Shown in pieces: positions 26,842 to 35,271 of a DNA stretch of 64,000 bases (position 1 is its first letter; every line of letters starts with the position of its first letter). The position numbers and the translations under genes were made by a program. The DNA comes from Ochrobactrum sp. RH2CCR150 (GTDB taxonomy: Bacteria; Pseudomonadota; Alphaproteobacteria; Rhizobiales; Rhizobiaceae), in assembly GCA_014138095.1 (NCBI GenBank), contig JACGXE010000005.1:62001-126000 (forward strand), in the 5' to 3' direction. Below the pieces are notes generated by a model. That model saw nothing but the letters and a program-made list of their open reading frames with translations. It did no database searches and was not told the origin of the DNA.

Positions 26842-27138
26842 TCAGCCGTTGGTTATCACATCTGACCAATCGGGGTGACGCGTCGCCTGCGCATGCAAGA
26901 AGCTGCAGCGCGGAATGATTTTCCAGCCATTGCGGCGCGCATCGAGAATGGCGTTCTTGGCCAGCGCCTGTGCGGCGCCCTTGCCGCGCATGGACTCCGG
27001 CACGCGGGTATGATCGACGGAAATGAGCGAAGGCCCCAGCTTGGTGTAGGTCATTTCGGCTTCGCTGCCATCCAGCGACGCCACATAGCGTCCGCCATCG
27101 GAACTGCCTTCCTTGCGAATCTCGATATTTCCGCTCAT
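26842..27138 (-). CDS. Small GNAT-family N-acetyltransferase (YjdJ type)
   Basis: 98 residues from the ATG at 27138 behind GGAGG. This is the compact GNAT form: GRYVASLDGSEAEMTYTKLG, then ISVDHTRVPESMRGKGAAQALAKNAILDARRNGWKIIP, where RGKGAAQAL is the acetyl-CoA pyrophosphate loop, and a closing CSFLHAQATRHPDW. Substrate unknown. It is on the same strand as sciP, 149 bases downstream, with a terminator between. Confidence 0.85.
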   Translation of the reverse strand: MSGNIEIRKEGSSDGGRYVASLDGSEAEMTYTKLGPSLISVDHTRVPESMRGKGAAQALAKNAILDARRNGWKIIPRCSFLHAQATRHPDWSDVITNG

Positions 27139-27195
27139 GCCATCCTCCAGATTGAACACATACAGTCTTCAACATAGGAATGATTTGCGCAAACA

Positions 27196-27222
27196 AAAAC
27201 CGGCCCAAAGGGCCGGTTTTCA
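27196..27222. terminator. Terminator between sciP and GNAT gene
   Basis: AAAACCGGCCC (27196-27206) pairs with GGGCCGGTTTT (27210-27220) around AAA; symmetrical, so it can act on either strand. Confidence 0.85.
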
Positions 27223-27287
27223 ATTTGTCAGATCAATGGGCTGAATCGTTCGAATGATTGAACGTCTGTTCAACCCGGCACGATCCA

Positions 27288-27563
27288 TCAGTGCCGATAT
27301 TGCTGAATTCTGGTCGTCCGGAGACCGGCGAGACCATGCTCATCGATCGAGGACTGCCAGCCAAGGAACTCTTCCACCGTCAATGTATAACGCTGGCATG
27401 CCTCCTCAAGGCTCAGAAGTCCGCCGCGAACAGCAGCGACAACTTCGGCCTTGCGGCGGATGACCCAGCGCCTTGTATTGGCGGGGGGAAGATCCGCAAT
27501 GGTCAGCGGGCTGCCATCGGGACCAATTACATACTTTATACGCGGTCTTACCAGATCGGTCAT
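27288..27563 (-). CDS. sciP: CtrA antagonist SciP (DUF1153)
   Basis: 91 residues. The sequence carries the nearly invariant DUF1153 pattern: RPRIKYVIGPDGSPLTIADLPP, then TRRWVIRRKAEVVAAVRGGLLS, EEACQRYTLTVEEFLGWQ and HGLAGLRTTRIQQYR, a helix-turn-helix protein. In Caulobacter SciP binds CtrA or its promoters in newborn and G1 cells and blocks CtrA-dependent transcription. AGAGAG stands before the ATG. A CtrA-type box lies about 80-95 bases upstream, which suggests a feedback loop. It is divergent from mnmA. Confidence 0.95.
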   Translation of the reverse strand: MTDLVRPRIKYVIGPDGSPLTIADLPPANTRRWVIRRKAEVVAAVRGGLLSLEEACQRYTLTVEEFLGWQSSIDEHGLAGLRTTRIQQYRH

Positions 27564-27866
27564 TGTACTCTCTACACAACACTCAAGGACCTAATCGAGT
27601 GTGAGACTAGCGCCACAGCTTTAAAAATTACCTAAACTGCCGGTAACACTCTGGTAACACTTGAAAAATTTTCGAAGAAAAATGAAGGGCCCGACGATAT
27701 TTCGGTGTTTTTGGGTGAATTTCACGGTGAAGTGTGCGGGGCAGGTCGCAATTCGACCAATGTTTATTCTGCGACACCTTGGCAAATTGCCGCAGTTTCG
27801 CCTATATAGGCCTTAGAAATCTGAATTTTGAGAAGCGGGGCGCATGCCCGGAAGCTGGAATCAATC
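27564..27866. other. sciP/mnmA divergent intergenic region
   Basis: 303 bases between start codons. Apart from the CtrA-type box at 27642-27657, the sequence is AT-rich (27620-27720), and a further TTACC-like element (ATTACCTAAAC near 27627-27637) lies next to the box. Nothing else was recognised. Confidence 0.5.
27642..27657 (-). promoter_or_regulatory. Candidate CtrA-binding box upstream of sciP
   Basis: On the minus strand it reads TTAC, seven bases, TTACC, matching the TTAA-N7-TTAA spacing of the CtrA box with a C in the fourth position of each half. On the plus strand it appears as two GGTAACACT direct repeats with a 2-base gap (27642-27650, 27653-27661). Confidence 0.5.
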
Positions 27867-29063
27867 ATGAGCCTGAACAGCCTCGATCTGCCGGGAAAGC
27901 CGGAAGACACGCGCGTTGTCGTCGCCATGTCGGGCGGCGTCGATTCATCTGTTGTGGCCGGGATTCTCAAACGTGAAGGTTACGACGTCGTCGGCGTGAC
28001 GCTGCAGCTTTATGATCATGGCGCAGCGGTTCATCGCGCCGGTTCCTGTTGTGCAGGACAGGATATTGAAGACGCCCGCCGCGTTTCGGAAAGCCTCGGC
28101 ATTCCCCATTACGTTCTCGATTACGAAGCGCGTTTCCGCGAAGCCGTGATCGATCCGTTTGCGAATTCCTATGTCAGCGGTGAGACGCCGATCCCATGCG
28201 TCTCCTGCAACCAGACGGTTAAGTTCGCTGATCTTCTCCAGACTGCGCGCGATCTTGGTGCGGATGCTCTGGCAACGGGTCACTATATTCGCAGCCGCGC
28301 CAATGGTGCGCACCGCTCGCTCTATCGTCCGGTCGATACGGATCGTGACCAGAGCTATTTCCTTTTCGCGACCACGCAGGAGCAGATCGATTATCTGCGC
28401 TTCCCGCTTGGCCATCTGCCAAAGGCGCAGGTGCGTGAAATCGCTGAGGAAATGGGCCTGACGGTTGCCAAGAAGCAGGATAGCCAGGATATCTGCTTCG
28501 TGCCGCAGGGCAAATATTCCGACATTATCTCCCGGCTGAAGCCGGAAGCCGCCAATCCGGGCGATATCGTTCATATCGATGGTCGCACACTTGGCCGTCA
28601 CGACGGCATCGTCCATTACACGGTCGGCCAGCGTCGCGGTATTGGTGTTGCCACTGGCGAGCCGCTTTACGTTGTGCATCTTGATGCAGCCAATGCGCGC
28701 GTCATCGTCGGCCCGCGTGAGGCGCTGGAAACACACAAGGTGTTCCTGCGCGATATCAACTGGCTGGGCGATGGCCCAATCGGCGATCTGCCAGAAGGCG
28801 GAATGGAAGTTTTCGCGAAGGTTCGCTCCACGCGTCCGCCGCGCCCTGCCGTTCTGCGTCATGGCGATGGCAAGACCTGGGTTGAACTGGTGGATGGCGA
28901 AAGCGGTATCGCTCCGGGACAGGCCTGCGTGCTTTATTCCGACGAGAGCAATACGGCACGCGTCTTCGGTGGCGGGTTTATCGGTCGTTCCGAACGCGAA
29001 CCGCAGGCGGAAGAAATGCTGCGTCGTCTGGTGGCCGGTACTGCGAGTGCTTCGGCGGCCTGA
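27867..29063 (+). CDS. mnmA: tRNA-specific 2-thiouridylase MnmA
   Basis: 398 residues from the ATG at 27867. PP-loop [16 protein letters not shown] near residues 18-33; catalytic cysteines in [11 protein letters not shown] (about 111-114) and QDICFVPQG (about 210); tRNA-recognition blocks [10 protein letters not shown] and [18 protein letters not shown]. The enzyme thiolates U34 of tRNA-Lys, -Glu and -Gln using sulfur relayed from a cysteine desulfurase. The N-terminal extension of about ten residues before the PP-loop is normal for alphaproteobacteria. It is a single gene ending in a terminator. Confidence 0.96.
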   Translation: MSLNSLDLPGKPEDTRVVVAMSGGVDSSVVAGILKREGYDVVGVTLQLYDHGAAVHRAGSCCAGQDIEDARRVSESLGIPHYVLDYEARFREAVIDPFANSYVSGETPIPCVSCNQTVKFADLLQTARDLGADALATGHYIRSRANGAHRSLYRPVDTDRDQSYFLFATTQEQIDYLRFPLGHLPKAQVREIAEEMGLTVAKKQDSQDICFVPQGKYSDIISRLKPEAANPGDIVHIDGRTLGRHDGIVHYTVGQRRGIGVATGEPLYVVHLDAANARVIVGPREALETHKVFLRDINWLGDGPIGDLPEGGMEVFAKVRSTRPPRPAVLRHGDGKTWVELVDGESGIAPGQACVLYSDESNTARVFGGGFIGRSEREPQAEEMLRRLVAGTASASAA

Positions 29064-29089
29064 GCCGGTTTGAAAGATCAAACGAAATG

Positions 29090-29115
29090 ATAGGTGGGTG
29101 TTTCACACCCGCCTA
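29090..29115. terminator. mnmA terminator, shared with LysR gene
   Basis: ATAGGTGGGTG at 29090-29100 pairs with CACCCGCCTAT at 29106-29116 with one mismatch around a short T-rich loop, followed by a run of T; it overlaps the stop codon of the convergent LysR gene. Confidence 0.75.
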
Positions 29116-29988
29116 TTTTTTTGCCTGTGACAGCACCCAGTCCCGGAATGAGGCCACGATCGGGCGTTCCAGCGCCGTTGCCGGATAGACCAGATGATAG
29201 GCGAAGCCCTTGGCGACTTCCTGACAGAAGGGCGCGACCAGAACGCCGTCCTCCAGTTCACGCGCTACCAATGACCGGCGCACCAGCGCAAAGCCATGCC
29301 CGGCTTTCGCTGTTTCAATAGCGCCATTGCTGTCGAGAAAGATCGGCCCGTTCGATGCATCGATGGTGTCCAGACCTGCGGCCTCCAGCCATAGGCGCCA
29401 GTCATGCCGATGCTCGTCATGGAGCAGGGTGAAATTTTCAAGCACTGCGGGATCGCGATCTGCGCCCGTCAGCAGGGCAGGGCTGCACACCGGTGTCAGG
29501 TCATCATCGATCAACCGCTCGCTTTCCAGTCCGGGATAGATCCCGAAACCATGGCGTATTGCAACATCGATGCCGTCGCGTTCAAGGTCGACAATCCGGT
29601 TGGATGGGCTGATGCGCAGATCGACCTGCGGGTGAAGGGCTTCAAAAAGCGAGAGCCGAGGTGTCAGCCACTGGATGGCGAAGCCTGGCGTGCAACTGAT
29701 CGTCAGTATGGGCAGTGTGCGGGTTTTGAGCTGTGCCGTTGCCTCGCGAATCGTGCGGAATGCCGTGCGCAAGGCCGCAAAATACTGTTCGCCGTCCGGT
29801 GTCAGGATGAGGCGGCGTGGCTTGCGCGTGAACAGCGAGATACCAAGCGACATTTCCAGCTCGCGCACCTGAAGGCTGACAGCGCCGGGCGTTACATTCA
29901 GTTCCTGCGCTGCCAATGTTACACTGCCGCGCCGGGCCGTGGCTTCAAACGCACGCAGTCCGTTGAGGGAGGGGAGCGGTGCATGCAT
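29113..29988 (-). CDS. LysR-family regulator (GcvA/AmpR-like)
   Basis: 291 residues. N-terminal winged HTH: PSLNGLRAFEATARRGSVTLAAQELNVTPGAVSLQVRELEMSLG in outline, with FTRKPRRLILTPDGEQYF, the GcvA/AmpR subtype signature. The effector domain contains ISCTPGFAIQWLTPRL and DVAIRHGFGIYPGL. It is divergent from an EamA exporter, 146 bases between starts, which is the likely target. The inducer is unknown. Confidence 0.9.
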   Translation of the reverse strand: MHAPLPSLNGLRAFEATARRGSVTLAAQELNVTPGAVSLQVRELEMSLGISLFTRKPRRLILTPDGEQYFAALRTAFRTIREATAQLKTRTLPILTISCTPGFAIQWLTPRLSLFEALHPQVDLRISPSNRIVDLERDGIDVAIRHGFGIYPGLESERLIDDDLTPVCSPALLTGADRDPAVLENFTLLHDEHRHDWRLWLEAAGLDTIDASNGPIFLDSNGAIETAKAGHGFALVRRSLVARELEDGVLVAPFCQEVAKGFAYHLVYPATALERPIVASFRDWVLSQAKK

Positions 29989-30134
29989 GGTTTAGTTTTA
30001 CTCACTCATCCTGCGAGAAACACTCGTTTGCCAAGCGTTGAATTTAGAAGCGATAAACGGGAAGTCAATCCGGCCCTGTTCGCCTAATCTGGCTTTGAGC
30101 AGAGCCTCATTATTGAGTTTCGGGAGTGCTGGCG

Positions 30135-31073
30135 ATGGCAACGCAAAAGGTGATGGGCTGGAAAGAATGGGGCATGTTGCTTGTGCTTTCCGTGCTCTGG
30201 GGCGGGTCATTCTTCTTCAACGGCATTGCGGTTCGGGAACTGCCGCCATTCAGCATTGTCACGCTGCGCGTTGCTCTGGCGGCGTTGGCCCTGATGGTGC
30301 TGATCCGCCTCATGGGCCTGTCCATGCCGAAGGACCGGCGCATTTGGGTTGCCTTTTTCGGTATGGGTTTTCTCAACAATCTGCTGCCGTTTTGTCTCAT
30401 CGTCTGGGGCCAGACGCAGATCGCCAGCGGGCTTGCTTCCATCCTCAATGCGACGACACCGCTGTTCGGCGTAATCGTTGCGCATTTCCTTACCGCGGAC
30501 GAAAAGATCACCCGCAACAAGATCGTGGGGGTCATGATCGGCTTCTGCGGTGTGGCGATCATGATCGGGCCAGACGCCATCGGCGGACTTGGCCATAATC
30601 TCTGGCCACAGCTTGCTGTTCTCTGCGCAGCGCTCTCCTATGCTTTTGCCGGTATTTTCGGACGCCGTTTCAAGGCGATGGGCGTCGCCCCGCTGATTAC
30701 GGCCACCGGTCAGGTGACGGCAACGACCGTCATGCTCATTCCGGTTGCCCTGATCGTGGATCATCCGTGGACGCTGGCCGCGCCAAGCGCCGCCACCTGG
30801 GGCGCGCTGGTCGGCATCGCGCTGCTCTCAACTGCGCTTGCCTATGTGCTCTTCTTTCGCATCCTCTCGACGGCGGGCGCTGTCAATCTGATGCTGGTGA
30901 CGTTTCTCATCCCGGTCAGCGCGATCCTGCTCGGCGTGCTTTTTCTGGGCGAGATCCTGCAAGCCAAGCATTTTATCGGCATGGCGATGATCGCAGCCGG
31001 GTTGGCGGCCATTGACGGGCGGCTGATCACTGCGCTTTTACCGTCGGCTAGGAGCACATCCCGAAAAGTTTGA
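30135..31073 (+). CDS. EamA/DMT-family membrane exporter
   Basis: 312 residues from the ATG at 30135 (GGGAG eight bases upstream). Ten hydrophobic helices in two EamA repeats: the first opens LLVLSVLWGGSFFFNGIAV, the second near residue 160 with LCAALSYAFAGIFGRR. Such proteins export amino acids or other small metabolites. The divergent LysR gene is the likely regulator. The last seven codons and the stop lie inside an intergenic palindromic repeat (from 31052), so the C-terminus SARSTSRKV is largely repeat-encoded. Confidence 0.88.
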   Translation: MATQKVMGWKEWGMLLVLSVLWGGSFFFNGIAVRELPPFSIVTLRVALAALALMVLIRLMGLSMPKDRRIWVAFFGMGFLNNLLPFCLIVWGQTQIASGLASILNATTPLFGVIVAHFLTADEKITRNKIVGVMIGFCGVAIMIGPDAIGGLGHNLWPQLAVLCAALSYAFAGIFGRRFKAMGVAPLITATGQVTATTVMLIPVALIVDHPWTLAAPSAATWGALVGIALLSTALAYVLFFRILSTAGAVNLMLVTFLIPVSAILLGVLFLGEILQAKHFIGMAMIAAGLAAIDGRLITALLPSARSTSRKV

Positions 31074-31096
31074 AACGGTTTTCGGACAAGATGTGC
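31052..31096. repeat. Rhizobiales-type palindromic repeat, copy 2, overlapping a gene end
   Basis: 45 bases beginning GAGCACATCCCGAAAAG and ending GACAAGATGTGC. It is identical to 14386-14430 except for one base. It supplies the stop codon (31071-31073) of the EamA gene. Confidence 0.85.
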
Positions 31097-31124
31097 GTAA
31101 AAACGAATAGTTAAAGCGCGAGGT

Positions 31125-31952
31125 CTATTGAAACCGACTGAAGCGCGACAGGGCGATACCGGACGCAGTGGCGACATTCAGGCTGTCGAATTCTTTCGAC
31201 ATCGGAATGCGTGCCGTCTGCAGCTTCTCCAGCAGCCGTTGTGGCAGCCCTTCGCCTTCCGTACCAAGCAACAGCGCCTGACGATCATGCCCTGTTGCCT
31301 GATAGATGCTGGTTTCCGATGAAGGGCTGAGCGCCAGCACGTTGAAGTTTGCATCCTGCAAGGCGGCGAGAGTCTCGTCGATGCGACCGCCGTGGAAATA
31401 GGGGACTTTCAGCGTCGCGCCGACAGAAACGCGAATGGCCTTGCGATAAAGCGGATCGCAGCAGGTTTCATCCATCAGCACGCAATCGGCCTCGAAGGCA
31501 GCAGCGTTGCGGAAGATGGATCCGACATTGTCATGATTGGATATGCCGCACAGCACGGTGACGAGCGACTGTTGCGGAAGGGCGGCCAGCAAGTCAGCCA
31601 ATTCCGGCTGGGGTTTGCGGCGTCCGACGGCGAGAATGCCGCGATGCACATGAAAACCCGCAACGGCATCCATAACGGCTTGCGGCACGTAATAAACCGG
31701 GGTGCCTGCGGGGATCTGCGCCAGCTGTTCTGTCAGCCCTTCGAGCCGATTTTCCAGCACGAGCAACGATTCTGTCTCAAAGCGGGCAGTGGAAGAGAAC
31801 AGGACAGTGATGACGACTTTGCCTTCCGCGATGAAACGCTTCTGGCGTCCAACGAGGTCTTTCTCGCGAATGTCACGATAAGGGGAAAGGCGTTCGTCGT
31901 CCGGATCGTCTATGCGATGGAGACAGCCGTGCAAATGATCTTCTGATTTCAT
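31125..31952 (-). CDS. TrmH/SpoU-family RNA 2'-O-methyltransferase
   Basis: 275 residues. The N-terminal substrate-binding part has RLSPYRDIREKDLVGRQKRFIAEG. The SPOUT knot domain carries all three motifs: SNHDNVGSIFRNAAAF (motif 1, about 140-155), LLLGTEGEGLP (motif 2, about 230) and IPMSKEFDSLNVATASGIAL (motif 3). It methylates ribose 2'-OH on rRNA or tRNA with S-adenosylmethionine; the target site cannot be read from sequence. A NolR-like regulator starts beyond its 5' end on the same strand. Confidence 0.92.
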   Translation of the reverse strand: MKSEDHLHGCLHRIDDPDDERLSPYRDIREKDLVGRQKRFIAEGKVVITVLFSSTARFETESLLVLENRLEGLTEQLAQIPAGTPVYYVPQAVMDAVAGFHVHRGILAVGRRKPQPELADLLAALPQQSLVTVLCGISNHDNVGSIFRNAAAFEADCVLMDETCCDPLYRKAIRVSVGATLKVPYFHGGRIDETLAALQDANFNVLALSPSSETSIYQATGHDRQALLLGTEGEGLPQRLLEKLQTARIPMSKEFDSLNVATASGIALSRFSRFQ

Positions 31953-31973
31953 TGCACGGCTGTAACCTCATGC

Positions 31974-32321
31974 TTAAGCGATGGCTAGTACCGGCTGTTC
32001 CTGCCGGCGCGGTGTCGGACTCATATAGAGACTTGAGAGCGTCGACAACATCAACTCGATATGCGGTGACGAAACCATATAGTAGATGGTCTGAGCATCG
32101 CGTCGGGTCGAAACGAGGTCGAGAGCCCGCAATTTGGCCAGATGCTGGGACAAGGCCGACTGACTGAGGTCAATTGCCTTGGCGAGCGCGCCGACCGACA
32201 TTTCATTGTGTAGCAGCTTGCATAAAATCAATAGTCGCTTGTTGTTTGCGAGTGCTGAAAGAAAATCTGCTGCCTGATCTGCGTTTGATGTTAAATCACA
32301 AAAAGTATGTTCTTGGTTCAT
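31974..32321 (-). CDS. NolR-like ArsR-family regulator
   Basis: 115 residues. The core ADFLSALANNKRLLILCKLLHNEMSVGALAKAIDLSQSALSQHLAKLRALDLVSTRRDAQTIYY (in outline) is very close to rhizobial NolR: the NEMSVGALA, SQSALSQHLAKLRA and LVSTRRDAQTIYY blocks match as I remember them. NolR is a global repressor of nodulation, growth and motility genes in Sinorhizobium, and relatives occur in non-symbionts. The C-terminal 25 residues are proline-rich and unlike NolR. No cysteine metal site typical of ArsR sensors is evident. Confidence 0.82.
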   Translation of the reverse strand: MNQEHTFCDLTSNADQAADFLSALANNKRLLILCKLLHNEMSVGALAKAIDLSQSALSQHLAKLRALDLVSTRRDAQTIYYMVSSPHIELMLSTLSSLYMSPTPRRQEQPVLAIA

Positions 32322-32485
32322 TTGCTGTCATACCCCCGTAAGACCGCTGGTAGTTTCAAATGACGGTCCCTTTTTGGAACACGCAAGTCAAATTTAAAGG
32401 CTGCCATTTCGTTTGAAAAGGCCTTGCTTAAATTCGCAGGGGTTTAAATCGCGCAAATTTGTCCCAAAAAGAAAGTGAATTTGTT

Positions 32486-33247
32486 TCAGTGGGGCAAGGC
32501 GGTCATTTTTGACAGCTCGTCGCGTATTTCCGAGGGGCTGGAACAGCGCCGCGAAAAGGAGAGTCGCACGATCTCATTGCCGACCGCAACGTCGATACCG
32601 TCGGGGTCTATTCCTGCCACCTTCAATGGCCTTGCGGCTGCACCGGTCACCGCAGTGATACGGGCTACAATCGCATCTTCTCCATTTTCTGTGACACTAT
32701 CAAGAAAGTCCTGTTCGTTGGGAGCCATACTTTCGGCTATGTCAGCGGGACAGATGAGGTCATCCGATGTGAGATTGAAGGCCTTGCCGAAGCCGCCGTT
32801 CAGACTTGCGCCAGCGACATGCAGCCGGAAAAACGCGAAGTCGCCGAGGTCGACATAAAGTGCGCCCTTGGGATTGTGGTTCAGGTAACGTCGGCGAATG
32901 CGCGGATAATCCTCCGCTGTCCGCTCGATCTTGGCGGCGTCGCAGTGAAGCGTGATGCGGGGATGGGCAAGCGGATCGCCCTTGCCGGGTTCGCCAAGCA
33001 ATAGTGAGCAGGCCGGATTAGCGAGCAGACCCGGCGTATGGGCCGCCAGTCCCGAAACCAGAATGAGCGGTGTGCCGTCCGTGTCGGTGGCAGTGGCGAC
33101 GCGACTTGCCAGCGGACGATGGGTTTTCGCATCCAGCACGGCAAGGGCGCCATAGCGCGCCGTGCGCATCAATGTCTTCGCCAGCTGAATGGCTTCCGGC
33201 GTTGTCGGCCTGATAGGAGAATCAATCTTGTCTCTGGTCTCGGTCAT
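32486..33247 (-). CDS. HugZ-type FMN-binding split-barrel/DUF2470 protein
   Basis: 253 residues. N-terminal pyridoxamine-phosphate-oxidase-like split barrel: LMRTARYGALAVLDAKTHRPLASRVATATDTDG, then CSLLLGEPGKGDPLAHPRITL and RRRYLNHNPKGALYVDLGDFAFFRL. The C-terminal part has DUF2470 features. This domain pair is found in HugZ-class heme-degrading or heme-utilisation proteins. The final heme-contact region is not clearly conserved, so heme oxygenase activity is inferred only. It is monocistronic. Confidence 0.8.
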   Translation of the reverse strand: MTETRDKIDSPIRPTTPEAIQLAKTLMRTARYGALAVLDAKTHRPLASRVATATDTDGTPLILVSGLAAHTPGLLANPACSLLLGEPGKGDPLAHPRITLHCDAAKIERTAEDYPRIRRRYLNHNPKGALYVDLGDFAFFRLHVAGASLNGGFGKAFNLTSDDLICPADIAESMAPNEQDFLDSVTENGEDAIVARITAVTGAAARPLKVAGIDPDGIDVAVGNEIVRLSFSRRCSSPSEIRDELSKMTALPH

Positions 33248-33609
33248 CGGGCCACCGTAAATATGAGTATAGTAATCCAGTTATTAGCCGAGTCTTTAGC
33301 GATTAAACAGAGGGATGTCGCTCATATTGCCCGCAATTCCGGCGATTCCAGCGGCGCTATGCGACACCTGCATGACCCCATGCGAAAATTCACGCAAATA
33401 ATATTATGATTTGACCGCGCTTAGCGCAATTTTCCGCAATATGGCGTTCTGAAGAAATTAAAATCTAAAAATATGGGTGGTAAACGCATAAGAACGTGAA
33501 CTGGTTCTAACAATTGCGCTTGCAAAGTAGGGAACCAAGCGTTTCGATAGGCCAGGCTGCGGGCAATGGGGCGCGCGCGGCAGACTTTTCCGTGGAGGCG
33601 GACAATAAA
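33248..33609. other. Intergenic region before the peptide-type ABC operon
   Basis: 362 bases between divergent genes. A 48-codon open frame (33263-33409) has no ribosome site and no recognisable family, and is not called. AGAAC at 33491-33495 and GTTCT at 33504-33508 form a small inverted repeat in the presumed operon promoter. No riboswitch was recognised. Confidence 0.4.
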
Positions 33610-35205
33610 ATGAAAATGTACAAAACACTCCTGGCTGCAACCGCGCTGGTGGCTCTCATGAGCGGTGCTGCATCTGCTAAGACACTCGTTTACTGCTCGC
33701 CGGCTTCGCCTGAAGGCTTCGATCCGGCTGCCTATACGGGCGGGGATACGTTCGATGCTTCGTCGCGCACGGCTTATGACCGTCTCGTCGAGTTCAAGCA
33801 TGGCGAAACCACGATTGAACCAGGTCTCGCCGAGAGCTGGGAAGTTTCGAAGGACGGTCTCGAATACACCTTCCACCTGCGTAAGGGTGTGAAGTTCCAG
33901 ACGACCGACTTTTTCACGCCGACGCGCGAATTCAACGCCGACGACGTGATCTTCTCGTTCGAGCGTCAGGCCAAGAAGGACAATCCCTGGCACGAATATA
34001 CTGCCGGTGTTTCCTACGAATATTTCGACAGCATGGAATTCCCGACGCTGATCAAGGAGATCAAGCGCGTGGACGACCATACCGTCACCTTCGTGCTGAG
34101 CCGTCCGGAAGCTCCGTTCCTCGCCGATCTGGCCATGGATTTCGCATCCATCCTGTCGAAAGAATATGCTGACAAGCTTCAGGCCGACAAGAAGATGGAC
34201 GATCTCAACCAGTTCCCGCTCGGAACCGGCCCGTTCACTTTCGTTGCCTACCAGAAGGACGCTGTGATCCGCTACAAGGCTAACCCGGACTACTGGGGCG
34301 GCAAGGAAAAGATCGACGATCTCGTTTTCGCGATCACGACCGATCCTGCTGTGCGCGCGCAGAAGCTAAAGGCTGGCGAATGCCACATCATGTCCTATCC
34401 GGCTCCGGCGGACATTGAAGGCCTGAAGGCCGATTCGAACCTCAAGGTTGACGAACAGCCTGGTCTGAACGTTGCCTATCTTGCCTACAACACGCTGGTC
34501 GCTCCGTTCGACAAGCCGGAAGTACGCAAGGCGCTGAACCAGGCCATCAACAAGAAGGCCATTGTCGACGCCGTGTTCCAGGGTTCGGGCGAAGTTGCCA
34601 AGAATCCGATCCCGCCGACAATGTGGGGCTATAACAACGACGTCAAGGACGACGAGTATAACCCGGAAGAAGCCAAGAAGGCGCTCGAAGCTGCTGGCGT
34701 CAAGGACCTGAAGATGAAGGTCTGGGCAATGCCGGTCAGCCGTCCGTACATGCCGAATGCCCGCCGCGTTGCCGAACTGATCCAGTCGGACTTCGCAAAG
34801 GTTGGCGTTGGCGTGGACATCGTTTCGATGGAATGGGGTGAATACCTCAAGAAGTCGTCCGACAAGGACCGTGACGGTGCGGCCATCATGGGCTGGACCG
34901 GTGACAATGGCGATCCGGACAACTTCCTCGGCGTTCTGCTCGGCTGCTCGGGCGTTGGCAACAACAACCGTGCCCAGTGGTGCTACAAGCCGTTTGAAGA
35001 TCTGATCCAGAAGGCCAAGATCACTGCCGATCAAGGCGAACGCGCCAAGCTCTATGAGCAGGCGCAGGTCATCTTCAAGGAGCAGGCTCCTTGGGCAACT
35101 CTCGACCACTCGACCGTCTTCATGCCGATGTCCTCCAAGGTCTCCGGTTACAAGATGGACCCAGTGGGTATCCATCGCTTCACCGGCGTCGATATCGCAG
35201 AGTAA
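33610..35205 (+). CDS. ABC importer substrate-binding protein, family 5 (peptide type)
   Basis: 531 residues from the ATG at 33610 (GGAGG eleven bases upstream). A signal peptide ends at GAASA (about residue 23); there is no lipobox. The mature part has the SBP family 5 pattern: [44 protein letters not shown] in outline, then [11 protein letters not shown] and [16 protein letters not shown]. It binds peptides, opines or similar ligands in the periplasm and delivers them to the four downstream gene products. Two permeases and two ATPases follow in order, so the operon is complete and of Dpp/Opp type. The ligand is not determined. Confidence 0.92.
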   Translation: MKMYKTLLAATALVALMSGAASAKTLVYCSPASPEGFDPAAYTGGDTFDASSRTAYDRLVEFKHGETTIEPGLAESWEVSKDGLEYTFHLRKGVKFQTTDFFTPTREFNADDVIFSFERQAKKDNPWHEYTAGVSYEYFDSMEFPTLIKEIKRVDDHTVTFVLSRPEAPFLADLAMDFASILSKEYADKLQADKKMDDLNQFPLGTGPFTFVAYQKDAVIRYKANPDYWGGKEKIDDLVFAITTDPAVRAQKLKAGECHIMSYPAPADIEGLKADSNLKVDEQPGLNVAYLAYNTLVAPFDKPEVRKALNQAINKKAIVDAVFQGSGEVAKNPIPPTMWGYNNDVKDDEYNPEEAKKALEAAGVKDLKMKVWAMPVSRPYMPNARRVAELIQSDFAKVGVGVDIVSMEWGEYLKKSSDKDRDGAAIMGWTGDNGDPDNFLGVLLGCSGVGNNNRAQWCYKPFEDLIQKAKITADQGERAKLYEQAQVIFKEQAPWATLDHSTVFMPMSSKVSGYKMDPVGIHRFTGVDIAE

Positions 35206-35224
35206 TTCGTCTCAACACCAGCGG

Positions 35225-35257
35225 CCGGGAGCGGGGGGATAAACCCTCCGCTCCCGG
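35225..35257 (+). promoter_or_regulatory. Strong hairpin between binding-protein and permease genes
   Basis: CCGGGAGCGG (35225-35234) pairs perfectly with CCGCTCCCGG (35248-35257); further G-C pairs extend into the loop. There is no long T-run, so partial termination or 3' protection of the binding-protein message is more likely than full termination. Confidence 0.6.
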
Positions 35258-35271
35258 TCGGAGTTTATTCT

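Noticed and set aside
33263..33409. 48-codon ORF before the peptide-type ABC operon
   Set aside because: No ribosome site, no family resemblance and lies in a divergent promoter region.
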